From Allomeiothermus sp035760705 (GTDB lineage Bacteria; Deinococcota; Deinococci; Deinococcales; Thermaceae): 28,536 bases of DNA. The notes beneath the pieces were generated by a model, which saw only the letters and a list, made by a program, of their open reading frames with translations, ran no database searches and had not been told where the DNA came from. The position numbers and the translations under genes are program-made. The DNA is taken from positions 1 to 28,536 of the forward strand of contig DASTSL010000079.1 in assembly GCA_035760705.1 (NCBI GenBank), written 5' to 3'. Below are positions 23,251 through 28,536 of the stretch, piece by piece (the first letter of the stretch is position 1; each line of letters starts with the position of its first letter).

Positions 23251-24472
23251 GGGGAGTGTCCCCTTCGGCGAACACCGGCCAGAAGTCGGCAATCTTCCCT
23301 TCGCGCACGACCACCAGATCGCCAAACCGGAGCATCACGCTCTCGCTCTCGTAGGGGCGCAGGAACACGTAGTCGTCCACTCGCAAATTGGTGCGCCTCG
23401 AGCCGTTCAGGATGGCCTGGTTGAAGCTCTTGCCGTACAGCGGGTTCTCCGCCAGCCCGCCCGGCGAGACCGGCTTGGCGGGCCAGCGTCCCCCGTAGAT
23501 GAAGTGGGTGCGTTGCCAGTTGGGGATGAGCTTGGGGAGGAAACCCGCAAAGCGCTCGAGGCCCGGCAGCTTGGTCCCCTCCAACACCTTGAGCACCGGC
23601 GTGGCGATGAACGCGGCGGGCTCGAAGTCGCAGAGCACAGGCAAATCGAAGTCCAGCGGCTTGACCAGCACCGAGCCCAGCGAGACCTCGTTGAGCGGGC
23701 TGTTGTCCTGGTGCAGCCGGAAGGTCGGGCTCCCGGCCCCGTTGAAGGTGAGGCTGGGTTGGAACAGCTCGGGGAACTGGCCGCGCACGTAGCCGATGAA
23801 CGCCCGGTAGGCGGCCTGGGATTTCGCCAGCGAGACCTCGGGCTTTTCCAGGAAGCTCGGCAACTTCCCCACGTGGGCGTCGTAGCCCATGAACCCGGCG
23901 AACTCGAGCCTTTGGGGGTTCTCCTGGATGAGCCTCAAGACCGGTTGCAGCGCGGCGGGTTCGGGAAAGCCGCCCCGGTGCAAGCCCACGTCAATCTCCA
24001 GGTTCACCCGCAGCTTGACCCCGAGATTGCGGGCCAGGCCGAGGTACTGCTCGAGCCGCTCCTGTGTGTCCACCAGCCACCGGAGCTGGCTCGAGGGTTC
24101 GAAGCTGGTTGGCCCCAGGTCTCGGTAGAAGGTCTCGAGCGCCTTTATTGGCATCGGCTTGCCCAACAGGATGTCAGCCTGGGGGAAAAGCCGCACGGTC
24201 TGACGCAGAAACGGCCCGTGAAAGACCATCTGCCGCTGGGTTCCGCTGGCTTTGAGAACGTACTCGAGCAGCTTCGGGCTGGGCAGCGACTTGTTGACGA
24301 TGCGCAGCTTGAACCGGGCCGGGAGGGAGCGGCGCAGGCGCTCGAGGTTGTGATCCAAGCGGTCCAGATCGAGCACCATCACGGGCCGCCCCAAGCCCTC
24401 CTCGCGCAAAAGCCGGTTCAGAGCGGAAAAATAGGGGTCGTAAGGCTGACCTCGGTCGCTGAGCATCGCCAT
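23234..24472 (-). CDS. DSD1-like PLP enzyme (alanine-racemase fold; D-threonine aldolase/D-serine dehydratase-like)
   Basis: A 412-residue fold-type III PLP enzyme. The N-terminal barrel begins RPVMVLDLDRLDHNLERLRR, and Lys61 in RIVNKSLPSPKLLEY is the likely PLP lysine. Further family positions are LRVNLEIDVGLHRGG (phosphate-side strand), FMGYDAHVG, and the C-terminal beta domain with VKPLDFDLPVLCDFEPAAF and LRVDDYVFLRPYESESVML. Known relatives cleave or dehydrate D-beta-hydroxy amino acids, or deaminate amino acids; the product here cannot be fixed. It follows the flavin oxidase gene on the same strand after 207 bases, a pairing that may mark one pathway. No ribosome site precedes the ATG at 24472, and the next ATG (24466) is also possible. 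Confidence 0.8.
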   Translation of the reverse strand: MAMLSDRGQPYDPYFSALNRLLREEGLGRPVMVLDLDRLDHNLERLRRSLPARFKLRIVNKSLPSPKLLEYVLKASGTQRQMVFHGPFLRQTVRLFPQADILLGKPMPIKALETFYRDLGPTSFEPSSQLRWLVDTQERLEQYLGLARNLGVKLRVNLEIDVGLHRGGFPEPAALQPVLRLIQENPQRLEFAGFMGYDAHVGKLPSFLEKPEVSLAKSQAAYRAFIGYVRGQFPELFQPSLTFNGAGSPTFRLHQDNSPLNEVSLGSVLVKPLDFDLPVLCDFEPAAFIATPVLKVLEGTKLPGLERFAGFLPKLIPNWQRTHFIYGGRWPAKPVSPGGLAENPLYGKSFNQAILNGSRRTNLRVDDYVFLRPYESESVMLRFGDLVVVREGKIADFWPVFAEGDTPLSGGR

Positions 24473-24479
24473 GTCAATT

Positions 24480-24523
24480 TTGTCATGCCGAGGCTACGCG
24501 CGGAGCGCTCGGGATCTCTCCTG
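24480..24523. repeat. Extragenic palindromic repeat-like unit
   Basis: The stretch begins TTGTCATGCCGAGG and ends CTCGGGATCTCTCCTG, with CCGAG and CTCGG able to pair around a GC-rich core containing GCGCGGAGCGCT. The layout resembles the TGTCAT...CCGAG...ATCTC interspersed repeats found in many bacteria. The core recurs at 26036-26047, and a GCCGAGCGCAGCGAGG form occurs near 28122. Confidence 0.4.
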
Positions 24524-24679
24524 CCCACCCACAACCCCGATTCATGCTAATAAAGCCGATCTATTTACCCCAGCGGCAAGCGGTATCCGCCCGCGTGAGC
24601 GGCCCCGAAACACAACTATTACTACGCGATGAGCGACTTCGCCAGGGGTGACAATTTAATCGGCAATCTCCGCCGCCGA

Positions 24680-26020
24680 CTATAAGCCGAAGACTTCCCG
24701 CAGGTATGAATTTAGGAACTTGCCGCCGGGGTCGAGTTCCCCTCGTACCCGCTGGAAGTCGTCCCAGTGAGGGTAAAGTTCGCGCAGTTGTGGGGCCTTG
24801 AGGCTGTGCATCTTGCCCCAGTGGGGCCGCCCGCCGTAGCGCCAGAAGATCGGCTCGAGGTGCCGGAAGAGAGGCCAGGGGTCTTGCTTGAAATACTGGT
24901 GGACGGCGATCGAAGCCCTGCGCCCCCCCTGAAACGGCGAAAGCCAGATGTCATCCCCCGCCACGTAGCGGAACTCCACCGGGATAAAAACCTGAACCCC
25001 GCTCCTGCGGATTGCCGCGCAGACCTCGGCCAGACACTCCGGCCCCCGCTCGGCGGGAACGTGATACTCCATCTCGTTGAAGCGCACCGCTCGAGGCGTG
25101 GCGAAGATCTTGTAGGACTCGCCCACCCGCTGGCTCGAGCCCACGAAGAAACCCACCAGTTTCTGGATGGGCGCGTTGAGGGCAGGAACCGCCCGCGAGA
25201 CCTGGCAGGCCCACTCGAGGACGGTGTTCTCCACGAACTCGTTGACCTCGGTCTGGCCCGCGGGCTCATCGGTCGGGTTGATGCCTTTGACGATGACCTG
25301 CCCGCTAAAGGGAAAGACGTGGCAGTCCAGGTGACGATTCTCCTGTGCCAGCTTGGGCAGTTCGGGCAGCAGTTTGCCGAGGCCCACTACCCGCACCTCT
25401 TCTTTGAGCCGGTAACGGGGCATGTTCTGCAACGTCACCTGGCTGATGACCCCCAGCGCCCCCAGCGAGACCCTGGCCGCGTTGAAGACCTCGGGGTTTT
25501 GCGTGGGCGAACACTCGAGCCCGCTCCCATCCGCCAGCACCAGCCGCAGCCCCGCCACCCCCGCCGAAAGCGAACCCAACCCCAGCCCCGAGCCGTGCGT
25601 CCCGGTGCTCACCGCCCCGGCGATGCTCTGCCGGTCAATGTCGCCCATGTTGGGCAGGGCCTGGCCGATGGCCTCGAGGATCGGGCCGAGTTGGTACAGC
25701 CGGGTCCCACCCCAGACCGTCGCGGTGAGCTTTCCCGCATCGTGATTAAGCAACCCGGAAAGCTTGTCCAGCGAGACCAGAAGCCCATCGGTGGGCACCA
25801 GGGGCGTGAAGGAATGCCCGGCCCCTACCACCCGTACCTGCCTGGCTTGGCGTACCAGCCCCGAAAGCTCCTCTTCGCTGGCGGGCTGGGCAAAGGCTTG
25901 CGAGCGGCCCCGGACGTAGCCCGACCAGTTCCGCCATTCCGCTCCCACAGGGTGAATTTCTGTGGACACCGGGATGCGACGACTGCTCTGCATGAGCCAG
26001 CTTTTGAGCCCTTCAAGCAT
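24680..26020 (-). CDS. FAD-linked oxidase of the aldonolactone/alditol oxidase type
   Basis: A 446-residue VAO-family flavoprotein. The FAD domain has VRVVGAGHSFTPLVPTDG, where His69 is the likely covalent FAD attachment as in gulonolactone oxidase, then GDIDRQSIAGAVSTGTHGSG and GALGVISQVTLQNMP. The C-terminal ALO domain has IPVEFRYVAGDDIWLSPF and RPHWGKMHSL (about residues 398-407), the motif of D-arabinono-1,4-lactone, L-gulonolactone and alditol oxidases. It would oxidise a polyol or aldonolactone with O2 or another acceptor. No signal peptide is seen. It has its own promoter with an untranslated leader of about 120 bases and is followed by the PLP-enzyme gene. ATG 26020 is chosen; a nearby AGAGG is its ribosome site. 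Confidence 0.87.
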   Translation of the reverse strand: MLEGLKSWLMQSSRRIPVSTEIHPVGAEWRNWSGYVRGRSQAFAQPASEEELSGLVRQARQVRVVGAGHSFTPLVPTDGLLVSLDKLSGLLNHDAGKLTATVWGGTRLYQLGPILEAIGQALPNMGDIDRQSIAGAVSTGTHGSGLGLGSLSAGVAGLRLVLADGSGLECSPTQNPEVFNAARVSLGALGVISQVTLQNMPRYRLKEEVRVVGLGKLLPELPKLAQENRHLDCHVFPFSGQVIVKGINPTDEPAGQTEVNEFVENTVLEWACQVSRAVPALNAPIQKLVGFFVGSSQRVGESYKIFATPRAVRFNEMEYHVPAERGPECLAEVCAAIRRSGVQVFIPVEFRYVAGDDIWLSPFQGGRRASIAVHQYFKQDPWPLFRHLEPIFWRYGGRPHWGKMHSLKAPQLRELYPHWDDFQRVRGELDPGGKFLNSYLREVFGL

Positions 26021-26102
26021 CGGTTAGCCTCTTTGGCGCGGAGCGCTAAGGTGATTCTCGAGGCTCTCATCTCTGGGGTCAAGACTGCACGAGCAGACGC
26101 AA

Positions 26103-26130
26103 GGGGCAGAAGGCCATAACCTCCTGCCCC
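26103..26130 (-). promoter_or_regulatory. Leader hairpin with a possible 12-codon leader peptide
   Basis: GGGGCAG and CTGCCCC form a 7-bp stem in the leader of the flavin oxidase mRNA, extended inside by AGG/CCT across a mismatch. In the transcript the left half reads GGAGGTTATG, and that ATG opens a 12-codon frame (MAFCPLRLLVQS) to a TGA. The spacing of GGAGG to ATG is short (2 bases), so translation is uncertain. Confidence 0.35.
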
Positions 26131-26148
26131 AAGAAAACTAGAAGCTGG

Positions 26149-26177
26149 GTTATACGACTTCCGCTGGCAGCGGTCGA
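26149..26177 (-). promoter_or_regulatory. Promoter of the flavin oxidase gene
   Basis: On the minus strand TCGACC (26172-26177) and TATAAC (26149-26154) are separated by 17 bases. The -10 matches the consensus in five of six positions. It lies about 130 bases before the ATG. Confidence 0.65.
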
Positions 26178-26210
26178 GCATCCCTGCTCAACCAAGCCGT
26201 TTTCCCCTGC

Positions 26211-26234
26211 GCAGGCCGCTTATGAGCGGCCTGC
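26211..26234 (-). terminator. Hairpin terminator after typA
   Basis: GCAGGCCGCT and AGCGGCCTGC pair perfectly over 10 bp with a 4-base loop, about 50 bases after the typA stop and before the flavin oxidase promoter. There is no U-run; many terminators in this window share that lack. Confidence 0.6.
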
Positions 26235-26284
26235 CAGAAGAGAGCGCCTGGCCTTCTCGGATACTCCTCGAATCTTGGTCTAAA

Positions 26285-28072
26285 TCAAACCACTTCGGCG
26301 CGCTTGCGTTGAGCGGGGTCGAGCACCCGCTTCCTGAGCCGCAGGCTCTTGGGCGTGACCTCGAGCAGCTCGTCCGGCGCGAGGAATTCCAGGGCCTCCT
26401 CGAGGGTGAACTTGCGCGGCGGGATGAGCCGAATGTTCTCGTCCGAACCGGCAGCACGGATGTTGGTGAGCTTCTTGTTGATGTTGACGTTGACGTTGAG
26501 GTCGTTGTCGCGGCTGTTCTCGCCCACGATCATGCCCACATAGACCTCGGTGCCGGGCTCGATGAAGAAGCTGATGCGCTCCTGGAGCCGGTAGAGGCTG
26601 TAGGCATAGGCCACGCCCGCCTCCATCGCCACCGCCGAACCGGTAGTGCGGGTCTCGAGGCCGCCCACGTGCGGCCCGTAGCCGTGGAAGTTATGGCTCA
26701 TGATGCCCTCGCCGCCGGTCATGGAGAGGAAGTTGGTGCGGAAGCCGAAGAGCGCCCGGGCCGGGATGGTGAAATCGGCACGGACCCGCCCGTCGCCCTG
26801 ATCCATGTGCACCATCTGGGCCTTGCGGGCGCCCAGGCTCTCCATCACCGGGCCGAACTTGGACTCGGGCACGTCCACCACCAGGTACTCGTAAGGTTCC
26901 TGCACCTGCCCCTCGATCTCTTTGACGAGCACGCTGGGCTGGCCCACGCTGAACTCGAAGCCCTCGCGGCGCATGGTCTCGAGGAGCACCGAGAGATGCA
27001 GCTCGCCGCGCCCGTGCAGCTCGAAGGTATCCGGCGTGACCTCGATGACCCGCAGGGCCACGTTGGTCTCGAGTTCTTTCATCAGCCGCTCGCGGATCTG
27101 GCGACTGGTGACGTATTTGCCCTCCCGGCCCGCGAAGGGCGAGGTGTTGGGGGTCAGGGTGATGCTCACCGTGGGCTCGTCCACCGCCAGGCGGGGCAGG
27201 GCTTCGGGAGCTTCCTTGGCGGTGAGGGTGTCGCCGATCTCCACGCCTTCCATCCCGGCGATCGCCACGATGTCGCCGGGGGTCACTTCCTCGACCTCGA
27301 GGCGCTCCAAACCCTTGTGGGTGAAGGCCGCCACCACCTTGGCCTCGCGGTTCTCGTGCTCGCCCAGGATCACCACGGTCTGGCCCTTGCGGATCGTCCC
27401 GCGGTGAACCTTGCCCAGCGCGATCTTGCCCAAGTAGGCGGAGTAGTCGAGGTTAGCTACCCGAAGCTGGAACGCGCCCTGCTCGATGTGGGGGGCGGGG
27501 ATGTGCTTCAAGATCGTTTCGAAAAGGTCGCCGAGGTCGGGTTTGGGTTCGCTGCCCAACCAGGCCGTGCCCTCGCGCCCCACCGCGTAGAGGTAGGGAA
27601 AATCCAGTTGCTCGTCGGAGGCCCCCAACTCGGCCATGAGGTCGAAGGTCTCGTTCAGCACTTCGTCCGGGCGGGCGTCGCGCTTATCTACCTTGTTGAT
27701 CACCACGATGGGTTTGAGATGGGCCTCGATGGCCTTTTTGAGCACAAAGCGGGTTTGTGGCATGGGGCCTTCGGCGGCGTCTACGAGGAGAAGAACGCCG
27801 TCCACCATGGAGAGCGCCCGTTCGACCTCGCCGCCGAAGTCGGCGTGACCGGGGGTGTCCACGATGTTGATCTTGACCCCGCCCCACTCCACCGCGGTGT
27901 TCTTGGCCAGGATGGTGATGCCGCGCTCGCGCTCTAAGTCGTTGGAGTCCATGATCCGCTCGCCGCCCTCGTCGTGGCGGGATAGCGCGTGGGCCTGTTT
28001 GAGCATGGCGTCCACCAGCGTGGTTTTACCGTGGTCTACGTGCGCAATAATTGCGATATTTCTGAGTTCCAT
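26285..28072 (-). CDS. typA: Ribosome-associated translational GTPase TypA/BipA
   Basis: A 595-residue EF-G-like GTPase that acts in ribosome assembly and stress or cold adaptation. The G domain has NIAIIAHVDHGKTTLVDAML (G1), ERERGITILAK (switch I), VDTPGHADFGGEVERAL (G3) and VVINKVDKRDARPDE (G4). Domain II, domain III and V follow, with ELHGRGELHLSVLLETMRRE and FSVGQPSVLVKEI, and the BipA-specific C-terminal domain contains MIVGENSRDNDLNVNVN and KKLTNIRAAGSDENI, which distinguish it from EF-G and LepA. Length is normal (about 600). The ATG at 28072 has GGAG upstream at about 7 bases. It is monocistronic, with a terminator-like hairpin downstream. The TACACT or nearby hexamer around 28163-28168 may be its -10. 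Confidence 0.97.
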   Translation of the reverse strand: MELRNIAIIAHVDHGKTTLVDAMLKQAHALSRHDEGGERIMDSNDLERERGITILAKNTAVEWGGVKINIVDTPGHADFGGEVERALSMVDGVLLLVDAAEGPMPQTRFVLKKAIEAHLKPIVVINKVDKRDARPDEVLNETFDLMAELGASDEQLDFPYLYAVGREGTAWLGSEPKPDLGDLFETILKHIPAPHIEQGAFQLRVANLDYSAYLGKIALGKVHRGTIRKGQTVVILGEHENREAKVVAAFTHKGLERLEVEEVTPGDIVAIAGMEGVEIGDTLTAKEAPEALPRLAVDEPTVSITLTPNTSPFAGREGKYVTSRQIRERLMKELETNVALRVIEVTPDTFELHGRGELHLSVLLETMRREGFEFSVGQPSVLVKEIEGQVQEPYEYLVVDVPESKFGPVMESLGARKAQMVHMDQGDGRVRADFTIPARALFGFRTNFLSMTGGEGIMSHNFHGYGPHVGGLETRTTGSAVAMEAGVAYAYSLYRLQERISFFIEPGTEVYVGMIVGENSRDNDLNVNVNINKKLTNIRAAGSDENIRLIPPRKFTLEEALEFLAPDELLEVTPKSLRLRKRVLDPAQRKRAEVV

Positions 28073-28212
28073 CTTTTCTCCGGGGGGTTTGGGTTGCCTT
28101 CCCCCTTGGTGGCGTTTTTTCGCCGAGCGCAGCGAGGGGTGGATGGCAACACTGCAACTTTCATAGTGTAGCCGATCTGTAAGGGTTTTGTATACGTCCT
28201 GTCACAGTGGTG

Positions 28213-28218
28213 CATAAT
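28213..28218 (+). promoter_or_regulatory. -10 element of the Uma2 gene remnant
   Basis: CATAAT lies 6 bases before the ATG at 28225, with a TTGTAT 19 bases further upstream (28188-28193) as a poor -35. The layout is like that of the leaderless genes elsewhere in the window. Confidence 0.45.
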
Positions 28219-28224
28219 CCGGCC

Positions 28225-28536
28225 ATGTCAGCCCGTCCTACCCGCCCGGCTCAGCAAGGAGGAGTGGCTCGAGCTGGAGAAGCAGACCGGGCTCCGCTAC
28301 GAATACCTGGATGGCTTCATGTACCCGATGGCGGGGGAAAGCCGGGAGCTCAACGACATCATCGGCAACATCAACAGATGCCCTGAGGGCGAAGCCCAAA
28401 GCCAAAGGCTGCCGCTATGCCTTTCACAACGTCCGAACCTGGGTCAAAACGCTCAACCGCTACTATTACCCGGACGTGGTCGTGAGCTGCGCCGAGGAGT
28501 CCAACACTTACGAAATTCACCAAGCTTGTTTCATCC
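28225..28536 (+). pseudogene. Frameshifted Uma2-family gene, cut by window end
   Basis: The encoded blocks match Uma2, a PD-(D/E)XK-like putative nuclease family, but need at least two frame changes. The ATG at 28225 opens MSARPTRPAQ, then the family sequence appears one frame over as LSKEEWLELEKQTGLRYEYL with DGFMYPMAGESRELNDIIGN. After NIN, one extra A at about 28376 shifts the frame; removing it gives DALRAKPKAKGCRYAF, then HNVRTWVKTLNRYYYPDVVV, where the Asp in YPDVVV is the likely active-site acid. The first shift lies in the C/G-rich run before 28250. The gene continues past the window. Uma2 genes are numerous in thermophiles and decay often; sequencing error cannot be excluded. Confidence 0.75.

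Noticed and set aside
26222..27937. 571-residue plus-strand frame opposite typA
   Set aside because: Antisense shadow of typA, which is unmistakable on the minus strand.

Overview
The window reads as chromosomal DNA of a Thermaceae bacterium (Deinococcus-Thermus), most likely Meiothermus or a close relative. The grounds are high GC with GC-ending codons, tightly packed genes, protein sequences of Thermus/Meiothermus type, a very strong excess of CTCGAG, and many genes whose only upstream signal is a -10-like hexamer 5 to 10 bases before the start codon, as expected for leaderless mRNAs. This assignment is inference; no marker gene such as rRNA is present.

Layout. 1-4400: an M23 peptidase (partial, minus), a chagasin-type inhibitor lipoprotein, an LhgO-type FAD oxidoreductase, a beta-propeller lipoprotein (minus), a Lys-rich small ORF with a slippery A-run, a broken NmrA-type reductase gene and a 64-residue protein. 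4689-8870: a sugar-uptake locus with a LacI regulator, two copies of its putative operator, and frcBCA-like ABC genes for fructose or a related sugar. 9035-12634 (minus): phnD-phnC-phnE, a phosphonate/phosphite-type importer whose spacers carry heptanucleotide repeats and whose permease has a long membrane-bound N-terminal extension. 12701-17459: a broken DinB gene, then ackA, a pseudouridine synthase with Gly at the catalytic Asp position, and pta. 17549-23250: mostly small independent genes (HAD phosphatase, two DinB proteins, apaG, sua5, a second HAD protein, a GNAT acetyltransferase, a secreted alpha/beta hydrolase). 23234-28072 (minus): a DSD1-like PLP enzyme, an aldonolactone-oxidase-type flavoprotein with a structured leader, and typA/bipA. 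The window ends in a frameshifted Uma2 gene.

How the genes work together. LacI probably controls its own gene and the adjacent sugar importer. AckA and Pta form the acetyl-CoA to acetate and ATP route. The PLP enzyme and flavin oxidase may share an unknown small-molecule pathway. No phage, CRISPR, rRNA, tRNA or complete insertion sequence was seen.

No clearly new multi-gene system is evident. The least explained elements are the heptanucleotide repeat tracts with inverted-repeat cores, the structured 346-base spacer between apaG and sua5, a hairpin that would hide the ribosome-binding site of the propeller lipoprotein, the altered pseudouridine synthase, and at least three genes in decay by frameshift.
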